Source of the DNA: Dermanyssus gallinae
Taxonomy: Eukaryota; Arthropoda; Arachnida; Mesostigmata; Dermanyssidae
Length of the DNA: 64,000 nucleotides
Reading direction: 5' to 3'
Assembly: GCA_003439945.1 (NCBI GenBank)
Contig: QVRM01003942.1
Span: 1-64,000 of the forward strand
Below are positions 24,571 to 38,700 of this stretch, in pieces. A program made the translations under genes and the position numbers. The notes below the pieces were generated by a model. The model did no database searches. It was not told the DNA's origin and saw only the letters and a program-made list of their open reading frames with translations. The stretch's first letter is position 1, and each line of letters begins with the position of its first letter.

Positions 24571-27500
24571 ATTTGTTTTAATAAATAAAATAATATTTTT
24601 TTGCCGAGTTCTACTAGATATCAGAGCTTGTTGGGCGAATTATATATATATATATAGGGTGTTCCAGAATTCGCCCAACAATATTTGAGGTCTAGTACAA
24701 CTCGGCAAAAAAAAATATTTTGTTCCAGTGAAACAAGGGGGCAGAAATGCTTTTTTTGAAGAGCAAGTGTGTGTGAAAGCCAAACTATAAGAATTGCAAA
24801 CATTTTCATTTATTGAGAATTATCTTCAATACAACATTTGCTCTGCCTTAAGCTAAGGCAGAATGCATTTCAATAGATGCAAACTTTTCCAAACACGCAC
24901 GTAGACTGGTTTGTCGATAGGATGACTGGGACTCTTGCAATAGCAGATTTAGTACATTTATCTCAGGATAAAAAGCTCGATACGACCATTTTAGGTAATT
25001 TCGCTCTTACTTCAAAATAAGACATTTCCACCCCTTGTTCCATTGGGTATATATATATATATATATATACGCCCCGAGCGGGCTGTGTATGTTCTTACAT
25101 CACAAATGTATACCTTGATACACATAAATAAATATATATATATATATATATTATATACTTCTTGGATAAATGTCTTGGAAACATTTTAGATGCTATAATT
25201 GCTAACCTTGCGCTTAACTAACAAAATTCTGAGTCATTCGTGCTAACATTGCCCCAAGTTCCATGAATAAGTCTACGTAATATATCATTTTATATCAGAC
25301 GTCATAGGAGCAAACCCGCTCCTATCTCTCTACATCTAAATGTATGTCTGTTCAGCGAAAAAAAAAGTAAGTTCGGCCATATACTAACCAAGAATGCCAG
25401 CAAAGTTTCGGAAGAGAAGTTCCTTGACATCAAAGTCTGACGAAATTTCAATTCTTCGCAGTCGATCATCGAACGGATCATTCTCGAATTTTCCCGACCT
25501 GCGAAAGGATCCCCTGGAACTCAGCAAGCTTTCGATTCGCACTGGTTCCGGCAAATGTTCAGCTTTCGCCTCATACTGTACGATAACGCCTGGAACAACA
25601 AAATATTTGTCTCAAATTGTGCAATATACGAGAGCGGGTTTAAAAGTTCTGATGCATATATATTTATAAAACGGCTACCTGTTTAATCTTCCAAAGTGTT
25701 TTTACTCCCTTTAAAATAGCTTCAGCCCGCTGCAGTGCATACTTGTGCTACTTTCTTTCCACTCTTTGAAACATTTTAAACGCGTCTTTTAGAATCGAGT
25801 TGAGTTGCTTCTGCGAATTTTCCTTTATCTCGCCTATAGTCTCGAAACGTTGTCTCCTTATATTTTTTATCCGTGGGAACAGAAAGAAGTCGCAAGAAGC
25901 CAGGTCCCCGCGAATAGGAAGATTGCCGAAAAGTAAAAATCAAATTTATCAAAAAATAATCCGAAATCAGTAACGATGTGTGCGCCGGCATTCATGTGAT
26001 GGAGAATCTAAGAACTGTTTGCTCAGAGATCAGGCCTCTTATGTCGGATGTGCTTGAACAATCTTTTTCAAATGTCGCAATAGTTGTTGAATCAATTGTA
26101 ACGTATAACAAGGTGGCAAAATTCATGGAAGACAATTTCCTTGCCGCCGAAAAAAAGAGAAAAAAAGATGCCTCAGTTATCTCCCTGATAGTAATTCGGT
26201 GATTTTTTAGTACGATATCATGCATTTTCGACGTTGTCTTCTCTTATTTACGTCGAAGGGTTTCCCGAACGGGGTTATCTTCGATCTCTTCACGTCCGTC
26301 GCGAAATCTACTGTACCATGTATGCACACTGCTTTATGACCAGCAACCAGTTCGTAACATTTCCACCACTCTAGAACATATTATTTGATTTTTAACACAA
26401 AACTTGATGCAGCTTCTTAAAATTTACCGAATCTCATTTTCGTCACTTAATTAAACTACAAACACACAACATGTGGCCGATTTGTAGTCGATGAATAGCG
26501 CTTCTATGTAAAACAAACGGAAATATCTTGATAATTTAAGCTTGCTATATATACTGAATATATTGAATATACCGTGTAGAAAAAAATATGTTTAAAATTC
26601 ATGTATTATTAGAAAGTACCTTCAATGCCGTTATGTGTGAAATATCATATTGAAAGTGGGCTTAATGACGAATACCTTGCTCTTCAAGAAAGCAGAACGA
26701 CAGTCCACAAAAAGGTCCAGGGGCATCAACTCGCACGAAGGAGATGGCTACGGAATGTCTGCTTTTTAGAAAATCACGCGCCCATACATTTTTCTAACCA
26801 AACAAATGTGCATGGTACAGTCCAATGAGCTCCATTCTGCGAGATATCCGGTGAAATAGTATAGAATGACGATGTTTACAAACACCGCCAACTCTGCCAT
26901 TTCGGTATAGCCGCAAACGAGTCCCCAAATAATCCTTACCGCTTATATACATACGCTCGACCCCACCGTACGTTCACTGGGAGGATCGGAGAAACACTTC
27001 GCACATTTGGCAAACTGAAATAGCGGTACTGAATATAGAGTGCGCTTAAGATGTAAAAAGAGTAGGCCCACAAAATACGTCCAAATTATAAGATGGTGGT
27101 GGCGTCTTTCCCGGAGGCTCGCTGGCCCGTCAGTTGGTTAAGAGAGCTCTAGCTTTGCTCACAGAGTCATAGTTGGCTTACGAACAGATCTGTGTGATTC
27201 TCCATCAGTATTTGAGACATTCGTTCCCGACCAGTTCTGACGTTGTCCCAGTTTTTTTTAATGAAGATGAAGCTTTTTATATATAACAACCTGTTGAGCA
27301 CGTCGGTTAGACTGGGCCTAAAATATGGAGCATCTATACTCAAGTTTATTAAGCTGTTGTCACCCATGTGTGTGCGTGCAATACAGCCAAGACAGCTAAC
27401 GAGGTGCGCAATCTTTATAGCAACATTAAGCCAAAGTGGCAAATAAGACGTCAATGATTTCAAAGGCACAACTAGCGTAAGTACTTGAATGTGAAAAAGT

Positions 27501-28641
27501 TTCCAACATTTGCGCAATTTTCAATCATCTTTTAAAGGTAATGATATTTCTCCATCACAGTCAGATTTGCTACCTTTAAACTGATCGTGCTTAAAGTAGA
27601 GCCAGGCCTCAAGTACTCGAGCTGTTCGGAGGATGCACCGATGCCCGAGATTGCCCAGATGTCCGGCTGACAGACGTGCGAGCGAAGTCCACGCAGATAG
27701 TCGGCCCTGCTCAACTGGAGGTGATCGGTCGAGATATTGAAACTCGTTCTGCCAGTAAGACTTCATACTCGATGGATTCACTGTTAGTGTGGAAAAACGA
27801 CAAAAACAAATAGTTTTTTAGATCTCCCACTCAACACCATGTACAATACCGTACTATTCTAATTATTTAATTTAGCGTTAATATACCTGCTGTTCTCGTT
27901 GGTAGTTCGACAAAATTGCACTATATATGAACAAGGTAGAGAAGGATGCAGGTTAAACGAATAGTTCTGATACGAAGTACTAACGCGTATAAATATCTTA
28001 ACAGTATAAGCAATGAGTCTGGAAACTTCGGTAACCAATTTAGAAATAAAATTGGACTGGGCCGAACTCTCAACTGTATATATAAAACGTATATATCACA
28101 TCAAGCGTACACGTAGGCCTTCGTCGAAAGTCGAGCAGCTTTTCTTCAACGGTGTCGATGACCGCCTGGCTCAAAACGGGTTCAAACTTTCGGGCAAAAT
28201 AGACAGCCCTCTTCTTGAGGGTGTTGAGCTTCGTGATGTCATCTTCGAGAAGCACATTGGGTGAGCAACCACACCAGTCGACGACATGCTTGTACTGACA
28301 CTTACATCCCTGCTTGCGGCGCCAGTTTACAAAACGGAGATTGTTGTCGACCATCAACGTACAAAAAGCCGAATTGTGGAGCACCTAAAAGCACAATAGG
28401 CGAGATTTGAGGCCAGGTTCAAATTACGTATTTTACTCATCAGACAACTTGAAAAGAAAGTGACATTTCATCGTCATATTCGTTGATACTAATTTTATGG
28501 TGAGTAAGTTTGCTAAACTCTTAGAGCTGGTCGTTATCATAACAATAATAGCTGATTTTGGCAAACTCATTGAAATTGCTATAAAATGTTCATACTGACT
28601 TTATCAATGAAATCTTATCAGGTATTCAAAATCACAATACG

Positions 28642-28676
<35 letters not shown>

Positions 28677-31600
28677 TATATAAACATTCGCTAATAAGAC
28701 TGCACGCTGAAGCGTTTGTGAAACAAGACGGGAATTGACATACTGTATGAAAGTAGCTTTCGGCAGGCAAGAGGGTGTGTCTGAAAAAAGTCTCTAGTCC
28801 AATCAACAATGAATCATGTGCTCTGTTCTGGACGATCCATTGGACGAAATTTCTATGTAGAGCAATCCAGTCGGACCCGCCATCTAATCGAATGCCACGT
28901 GGAAGTTCTCGATCTCCAATCCGCCACATACGCGTTTCGCACTCCAAGAAGGTCTTCGTCAAGGCTTGTTTACTGATAAATCTGCAAAGCATACACCCGC
29001 ATTCAATAATAATAAACAATATATTTATAATATAGTTTAGAAACAATTCATGCAGTAAAAATATTGCAAATGGCAAACTGTGTTGACGGTGTAGTGGAGA
29101 TGGTTACTAAATTTAATGAGAGGTTACCCCCGACGCAATGCACACTGTTCCTCATTCACGTGCCATGCGTGACATACATGGTGACCAGCTTACTATGACA
29201 GCTACGAACGCACTACAGAGCTCACTGCAATGTAAGGCTTCGTAGGATAAATTTACTTCTCTTGGGCTTGTTCAAGGCCTACTTTGGCGTGTCCTGTCCA
29301 TGCGAACGAACGAAGTTATAGCCTTTGTTGCCTCCAAGAAATAACTCCAATTCTTCCACTCGCCTGGAAATACGCATCACATGCAAAACAAGCGGGGTTG
29401 TTTAACTCGTAAATCTTTTATTTTTTTCAATGGAAGGGAAGAACGTAAATGTATTGCTTAGAAGAGACAGTAAGATTAAAAATAAGTTTTATTAGAGATT
29501 ATAAATCATTTGCCACTCTCGCTAGCCAAACATCGCTAAAACATCTGCGATATAAGTATTGCGAGAGATCGATTCCTCCGATAGAGAATATGAACGCCGG
29601 CGTGTATGAAGAACAACTGTGTCTTATCTACAAGTCACTCAACGTTCGCTACCGCAAGAGAAATATTTGTTTTAGAAAAGCTTCGCAAAACTCAAGATCC
29701 TGTGATGTCTTATCTTTAAGCCTTCACGTTGAATAGCTCGCAAATTTTCCACGACGCTAATGTTATAACGTTCAGAATTTAAGAAGAGTGTGCACACTTT
29801 AATGGTATCGGTTTGATACCAAACTGATGTCTGTCTCCTTTGTGGTTGCGTAAGAATTACGGCTTAGCGATGAAAATGTGTCTCTCGCTTCATGATCAAA
29901 TAGTGTGTAAATCAAACTGGCGTGTGTATTTGCGTAGTTCTCTGTTACAATAAGCACAGTGTGCATCGTTATGATCCAGTTCACAAATGTCCTACGTCTC
30001 CCTAAAGTATGGCGCTTTGGTGATATCCTATATGAACATAAGTTTATTCAAGTAGCCCTTAAATTGCACTAGACTACCAGAGTGCAACTACCATATACAA
30101 TTTAGTTTTGAGAAAAAACACTCACTTGACTGGAAAGTCACTTTCGCTCAGATTGATGACGTAGTCCCACTCGTCCACCGCATCATCGAGGTGAATCAAC
30201 TCCTGGAAGCAGCTGAGCAGCATTTGTAGAAGGGATGAACCACCCCAAATAGTTGAAAATCTCTGCGAGGTTACTCGTAGCCAAGGGTCCTCCAACTCTT
30301 TAAGCGACCGATATAAGTAGTCTTGTCGCTGCAGGGCAATCCAATCGCCAGTGTCACATCAGCATTGGCCATACAAAGCAAACAACAAATAATAAGGACA
30401 GAGGCTACGTTAAAGATGGAAACAATAATAATAATAACAGACATACCCCACATGAAGAGCCGCAACACGAACAAAGCAAAACAAATGGCACGAAAGCCTT
30501 CTAACCGAAACACAAACGTATATGTTACACTGATGAGATAATTTCTGCACTGGATGAAATTAATCGGATTGATAATTTATGATCATTGTATGCGGACTGA
30601 TCATTTATGATTGATGTATGCAGACAAAAAGTACGGGGGCCATGATGCCCACTTTATGGAGGCCATGCGCGGCCCTTTCCCGCGCTGTGGCGTGATGACG
30701 CCCTCTGACCAGCAACTGCTAGGAGTGTCCCTATTTCCTAAAAGAATACAGAGGGTTCTACGTAAATGCACCGGCAGCCTATGGAAAATGGGCAAACATG
30801 CTTCTCGACGCCCCGAACTTATGAGTGTCAACCTCTCGCATTGCGGTAACGTTCCTGCCTATCATCTTCGGTGGTCTAGGCGTCCCCGACGCCGTTGCGA
30901 TCTCGGGCCTTCGCCACTTTGGTTTATGGATTCAACCGACATCTTCCAGAATCACATTACTGACGCTGCTTGGACACACTTCTGCTCCACCAAGCACAAG
31001 GTGACTGTTGTGGATCACGCTGGGATCCACCTCAAGACGCCTCGGCAGCAGAAGCAGTGTTTCGAAGCCACGCTTCCAGGGCCTTCTACCAGACGCAAAT
31101 TAATTGGGCACCCGCCTGTGAGCCGACTCACGTTCTGCCGAAAGGGCATGGCTGCGTATCTATCAGGTCACTTGCCATTTTGCTAGACGACGCATACATA
31201 CAAATTTATGTGGGCCCACGAGTCGGTGCTCATGCCGCAAACACTCAACACACCAATTGATAGAATCAAAAGCCACACAAGAAAGCCTTGAAGTTTATAA
31301 CTATAAAAGACACAACCACGTGACATGTTCGCTTTTTTATTCCTACCGAATCTTTCGCTATATGCGCTTTATGCGTTTTAAGTGAACACACGTAAACACA
31401 AAATATGAGTGCATATTCTAATCACGTTCAGAGCTGTAGCGTAGCTATGTTTACCGCTATTTCCTGTTCATTTCTAAGACTAGCGATGCAACCCCACATG
31501 CGAAGAAATGTAGGATGAACTTCAGTATCGGTTCGGCGATGAGTTACGGGGTCGTTCCAAACTTCCGTGCGGCACAAGTCAAACTATCATTCGTTTCCCT

Positions 31601-34600
31601 CTTGTTCTGGTGACAATAACCACTTAGAAGTATTCTCTCTGAATCACCTAAGCAACAGCTGCTACGTAATAAGTTTTCAAAGGCAGTTGTTAAAATCTTC
31701 AATTTTTATAGGTGTTATACGTCTGCTATTTATCAATATTCGTGTGGTGTGTAAGAAGCTGAGCAATTTGCATGTAGAAACGATAAGATTAAGCGGTAGC
31801 CTTGGACAATCCGACTAGAAATATAAAGTCGTTTCACCAACCTGATCAACATGCACGTAGAGTAAATGTTTCCGTTTGGCTGTCTCTCGGAGGGCGGTAA
31901 TCAGTCGCATGATCTGTCGAAATGCCCGCCCATTGACGCTTAGCAAAAAGACAATTCGCGCCCGGGCCGCGTTTTCACCTGCCGACCCGAATGATGACGG
32001 CTCATGCTTCTTCGGTTCTACACGAACGTTTCCCACAACCGAGCAGAAAGCGAATTAGTCGACTGTAGATGTATAATATTGGGAAGATTAAATTATAGTC
32101 AATGTATAATATTGGGAAGATTAAATTGTAGTCAATGTATAATATTGGGAAGATTAAATTGTAGTCAATGTATAATATTGGGAAGATTAAATTGTAGTCA
32201 ATGTATAATATTGGGAAGATTAAATTGTAGTCAATGTTCTAAGCAACTAGAGTGCGACGCACAAACCCACTACTAAAAGAGAGATATACTTACACTCCCG
32301 CCATTTTCCGCGCTTTAATACGAGCGCCACTATGGCAGGAGTGCCCCCCGCGCCCGAATTGACAGGCCGGAGGACCCCCCACACTTTCCCCCTATCGGGG
32401 TTCCGCATGGAAGTACCACACTACTACACCGTACCGGTTAGAACTCTTAACCTCGCGATTCCGCGTTACACCCCAGAATATACTTCGCACCCCATAAGGA
32501 GCACTTACGACCACTCTAGGGCAGGGGGGCCCCACTGCTTAAGCTGAGGAGCCAAAAGGTCCTCCCGACCGGCGTTCTGCGTTCGTGTGGTGGTCTCGCT
32601 TTCTTTGTGCCTATTAAGCCAAGTAAAACAAAGTTTTTTGTCTTCCGCCATCGTGCCCGCTTCGTACTCGCTCCAGTGCACCCAGAATGGACCAACCCCC
32701 TGATTAATCTCTAGTTTTACGTTGAGCCGCTGAACGACTCTTTCAGTACCTTCCTCATCGTGGTAAAGAGACAGAAAAGGCGGTAGGCCAATCGCCTACA
32801 CTCCCACCAGTTTTAGGAAAGAGAGCTGAGGCCTCCCTTTACCACACTCCAGGAAAAGTTCCCTTTTTTAGCAGCCTGTTCAGCATTGCCTGAATACCTA
32901 TGGCAGTTTCTCTATAAACAGCTTAAACATTTTGGGAAAAACTCCGTCGAGCCCTCGGGCATTATCCGTCGCCAGATCTTGCTAGGCTTGCTCTACCTGA
33001 TCTAACGTGACGTAGGGAACCTCCTCGGGGGGAACCCGTATTTTCAGTGTCTGGTGTGGAAAATTGTAAGCAGCGACGACTCTTATGTCGGCGCAGAGGC
33101 GTGTGGGCGTAGACCCCATGGGTTCACCTCTATTGAACGTATGAGTTCCATCAACGCGTTTGCCTTGCTTCTGACTATGAGTACCCGATGCTCGCTAACC
33201 GTCTAGCAGAACCTTCGCTCTCATCGAAGGTTTTGCCAATAGGCTATCATACTCGCCAGGCTGAGCCCTCCTAACTATCCAGGAGCGGGCGCGGGTGTGT
33301 ATTCGGCCCGTACGTACCCATGCTCTCCGAGCCTTTTTAATGTCTGAGTTTCACCAGTACCTTGGTCTAATCTCCTTAGTCTGTGGCAGTCTCGCTGCCT
33401 GGTAATTGATGGATGATCTCCTAATAGGTCTGTCCCTCGTCCACAAATAGGGGTGCCCCCTCGTCTATGACGCCTTGCAGCTTATTCTTGTCCAGACATC
33501 TCATCAGCCACCGTCGGCTTGACCGGGGCGCCTCACTCCCGTAGTCTCCCGTCCCTACGTGTTCCCTAGTACTTTGTTCCAGCCTGGCAAAAAAGTTTTT
33601 AAAATCCCCAATACTCATGTTTGTAAAAGTATGACTGCAACCCCAACGTTATATTATTGCAACCCCTTTCACCTCCATTCGTGCGAACCCCATTTTTTCT
33701 CTCCACTGGCTACACTCTCCTTCCGTACCACCTGTCCACCACAAGGCTATGTCCAGCATCGTATCCTTAACCTAGTCGCCCCGCCTGCCTGTGAGTACCG
33801 CGTTTGGCTCTGAAAACAGGCTGAAATCGACGCCTTTATGGTCTCTTCCAGCATGCCGTGCGCCACTGGCCCGCGCTTGAGGTTTATTTGGAACATGCGA
33901 ATTACCATTATGCTTTTTAGTTTCTTCATTCTACTGTCTAGTTTCTGAGCTCCTCCTCCGCCAGGATTCCGGAAAACCTGCGTGTTTTTCGTCCTGCCAT
34001 TGTTCCCCTGCTATTTGCGTTGTTAGTGTATCGGCTCTAGGCTGTCCCTTCTGCAGCTGTTTATGGAACTCCAGTTTGCCATCTCTTGCTGTGTACTTTG
34101 TTCGTTTGCCTAGTCTCGTCTACCTTTCTGGAATCATGGAGGTCATGCTGTTTGCCCAATCACCCTGATCAGCGTATGCCAGATGGCGTCCCTGCTTAGC
34201 CTTGGCCCAGCCACCATCACTTGGTTATCTGTCGGCAGACCGAGCGCCGCTTACAGCGCTGCCCATCTTCGTATCGTCCATCATGGGGTCCACCCCGCGA
34301 CCGCATAACCCCGTGACCAGCTGTTGGCCTACCGCTCTCTCTTTCACACTATTTAATGCAAAACTTTATTATGCTAGTAGTCGTGCTTGATTTACCCCTG
34401 TTAACGTCCCTCCCATGTAAACACAGTACCCAATGGGTTGTAATGTCTTTTAAGAACTACTCTTAACAAAATGGTGATGCCCAATATCGGTGCCTCCAGA
34501 CGTTGTGTAGAGAAGCCATTTTTTGAGTTTCATAAATCGAGAACAAGTGGCAAAAAAATAGGATCCTAGAGTATCCCTCTGTCTCGCAATGTCCGGTCTC

Positions 34601-35740
34601 ATATGGTTCCGTGTTAATAGAGGATGGGGGTTAGCGGCTGCTATACGGTATCCAAACTATGCTCCGTACCCTACAAGCTTGAAATCGCCGGAAGGTATAC
34701 CTAGTGACAATTATAACTAGCGCACAAGCCCCCCAGATCGCATTGCTACTCCCTGTACATACGCATGCATTTTAATTATATAAATATATATATATACATA
34801 TATATATATATATCATGAGAAGGACAATGTTACTAACGAGATGGAAGTCCTGTCTTGTATAGATTCGCGCAATCCTTGCAAGCAGGGGAGAAGCAGTTAG
34901 CCTCATCCGTCTGCTGTTGCCAATCTTGATCTAACGGCTGTCTGACGCACAAACACGGGGTTTCTTCCGTCAACGCTGCCTGCTGTTGTGTGTAGAGGGC
35001 AAATGGTGCGCCCACTCGGAGGCAGGCCCAGACGCAGGACATTGCATCTGGGTATGTCGTGGGTAGCTAGAAGACACCGTCGTTAAGTATGTTAATAGCA
35101 GATGCCCAGCAGTACCAATTTGAACACTACATAATTCGTTACGACATTATATATATATATATACAACACAAAATTACCAACCTTGGGACATCGATTCACT
35201 TACCAGAGAAACAGCAAACCAAACTTCGGTCAAACAGCCTGCTATATATCTACACCGGTAGGAATTGTATCTTTAGAGATACCATTGTATTACTTTAGTC
35301 CCATTGTTTTCCATCACTTGTTAATTTGTCGGACAAACCAAAAAGCAAGCCAATTTTTTCAAAATCGTGGCAAGGAATCTCGCCTTCATTTATTTGGCTG
35401 AACCTACCTGCTTGGCGAGTGAGCTGTTGGCGACATAATCAGGCCGTTGGAGATGACCGTTGGCCGTGGCCGAGGGCACACGAAAACAGCCCACCCTCTC
35501 GCCCGCTCTCCCCTCTGCCGCAATTTCCACAACATAATCATCTATGAGTTATCGCTCAAAATGCATTATTTTTGATTCGATCTATTAATATAGGTCGTAT
35601 TTACTTCACTCATATTGAGTATGTTTGCATACTCAATATGAGTGAAATAAGTGAGATAATGATTAATATAGGTCTCAATAATAACACAGCCATTAATGAG
35701 CTCATATATAGGGCATAAGCTTTACGGAAAATCTAAAAAG

Positions 35741-35789
<49 letters not shown>

Positions 35790-38700
35790 TTATATATATA
35801 TATACATTTACGTGCTCTTCGGCAAATTTAAGAACATATTCATAACCTTTAATAAAATTGTGATATTAGCATAAATAAAGTAGAGTACAAAAAGAATTTA
35901 ATTAAAAATTGATATTATAAAATAATATTCACGAAATAATTGGATAAATAAAACTGTACTACCAGCAGTATATGCACCTCTATAATCGGACACAACGTTA
36001 GAGTTACTCTCGGCAGCAAACATCGGTGCTAATTATTACACCAAATCAGTCTATGATCCACAGGGATTACGAACGCAAACATGACAAAGTGAATTCTTAT
36101 TTTCAGCACAAGGACAGTCCTAACTCAAGAGCGGAAAGAAGTTGCTTGGGGAATCGACATGTAGAATGCTACGCTACTTATAACGTCTAGCACATGCTAT
36201 GCCAATTAAGGGGCTTTAGTTGTACTTGAGAAACATGATGTTGCCTCAAGTGCAAAATAACCCGTCTCAGTTCAGGGCATCCCGCTCTAGTGTCCTAAGC
36301 TGCTCTCAACACATAGACTCGTATCACCTTGACACAGAATGTCAACGCTGATTGTATTCTAACCGAGAACTAAAAGGAGACTGACCTCTCGTAGGGCAGG
36401 TGCTATTGAGGAACGTCGGGAACAAGGCTCCTTTGCGATGGCTACAATAAGTATCAGCGATTCGCTGCTTACAGTGGACGCTGCGCGCGCGTCTCACAGC
36501 AGACTGCACCTCAGGCCCATCCAGCCGACACGGTGGAACGAATGCTAGGTCACTCTCGTCAATTGTGCCTCTGCTGAAAATGAGTTAGTGGCCACGTTAC
36601 ACGCGTAATGTTAGCAGTTATGTTGATAAAATCTAGCCCTGAAGGCAAACATGTGATGTCGTACTCTAAGACCATGGGCAAACACAAGTAGATCTGCCTT
36701 CACTTACACCCAGTCTCAACACGCGAATAGTTAACGTCCGTATATAAGCGTGTACGTGCACATAATTATGAGTGTGTATATACGCGGGTCATTCAAACTA
36801 GAAAAAGTACCAAATTAAACCATTTTTGCAGCGTTGCAACATTTTGATTTCTTCAAAAAAATTGGACCATCCTGAAATGCAAATTTATTGCGAAATAAAC
36901 AATGTGTATGTATGTATTGAAAATGTTTGACTCGAGTGCATAGTGGTGGATCCAAGTTTTGTCCGTGGACACAACGCGAAAATATTTAGTAGTCCGCCCC
37001 AGAACCTTCCCAAACTCAGACTTCTTTAAATGTCAGCCCTGCAAATAGTGTTTCTTTGCTTCCTTGTTGAACGCTTGCTTTTGCTTCCTAAAGGTACAAT
37101 GGGAGCTTACCATGGTCAGTGAAATTCTAAAGCCCAGTTTTTCAACTTCCGTACGATCGTGTGCAGTTGCTATATATTGGCATTTACTAGCTTTAAGCTT
37201 TCTACCTGACATTGCCACAACTGCATTTTCGCCCGACAAAAGCTTGCCAATAGATCATTTATAAGTAATTGTAGCCGGTATTGAAAAAGCTGCTAATATT
37301 AAACGCAGGAACTCATTAATGCTGGGTGACATCGCAAACTATATCTTTCGAGACTTGATACAACTTTCTCGCATCATTGGCAATGGCAAAAGCTCTCTCT
37401 TTACGCAACCGGTTACTAAGGGCTTAAAGGTCAACATTAATTTACAACATAAAGGCAAAAGTACCGAAGACTGAGCCTTGGGGAATGCTAGTCTTGGTGT
37501 CTACTACCGTTGTACAGTAAATGCCATGCGTTAACGAGAGCATCGAGAAGAAACAGCGATCAATGGCGGACAAAGGGTGGATTGAGCTAGTGCACAGCAA
37601 CTGGACTCAACCAATGGTGTCCGTGACGAAAAGTGACGGCACAGTACGTATGTGCGTAAATCTCAAAGTTGGCCTGAATCAACAACGAAAGCAACAACTA
37701 AAGTACAAAATACCAACAGCTCAAGGCATACATACAGTCCCCGGCAAGTAGCCCGTGTTTTCGAAAATTGACCTGGTCAGCGCCTTCATGCATCTTCAAA
37801 TCGATCCAGAGCATCGCAGGCACTTTAGACTCAATACGCCTATAGGGATTCATCAATTTACGCGCATGTGCTTCGGATATGTGAGTGCACTAATGGCACG
37901 CTAGCAGGTGTCTACACTATTCTAAGAGTTTCGACTTTTCACCATACAAAATGCATGGAATAGATGCAGACGTATCGATGAAGTGAAGTCAGTAACTAAT
38001 TAGCTATCTACCTGCTTGCGGCGTGAGACTTCTTCTCCGGGTGCTCCTCATGACCGTCGTCGCCGTCATGCCGACCTCCCCTGAAAGGCTGAAAACAAAG
38101 AATACGTACGCTTAATGCGGTCTAACGTTTTAAAATTCTAAAACAAAAGCAAGCACATGAAGGGGCCAGAAGGCCCGATATTTTAAGCCCAATTGCCTTT
38201 TAAAAAAGAGAGACGGCACAATCGTGTAGTCTCATTGAAAGCCAACGAGCGGCTCTATATTCGTTGTGGTCGTTGTGGCATAGCCATAACGACAACAATA
38301 TAAACCCGGCCTTGTAATCACCAACAAATACAGTATTTGTTGAAATTTAATCCTGGACTTCAAATTTATACCGTTCCAACCTACTTCGCTGCGGCTTGGA
38401 AGATAGGACCGCCACGAACAAGGCTACAGGCCGGTACCTCAACACGTCAAATATATTAAAGGTGAATGCATAGGTGCTGGAATCACAATAACGTGAAAAA
38501 TATCGAAATCACAAAAGCGTGTATATAATATGTGAGATTTTCTTAATCAATTTAGGAAAAGTAACACCTACATATGCAAGCGCCTAAAACAATCATATAC
38601 GCTGCAATGTATGGACGTATGACCACCAAAAATCAGACACAAGACCGGCAAGGAAGTGTGGTAGAGATAAGCCGTAACCTATTATGAGTTGTGGGTTCGG

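Noticed and set aside
30611..31186. 191-codon plus-strand ORF as a host gene
   Set aside because: Its blocks and the overlapping frame match the RLE-type LINE copies at 44 and 51 kb in order; treated as a remnant.
32069..32233. CRISPR-like array
   Set aside because: Units are contiguous with no unique spacers, and the DNA is eukaryotic.
32004..32276. ORF with five 11-residue repeats
   Set aside because: A 33-bp minisatellite in an intron; no evidence of translation.
34838..35066. Alternative acceptor CCCAG at 35048-35052 for oxt exon 5
   Set aside because: It would join exon 3 in phase, skipping exon 4, but would drop the first Cys block of the WSC domain; the exon 4-5 path is phase-correct and gives a full domain. 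It may still be a minor isoform.
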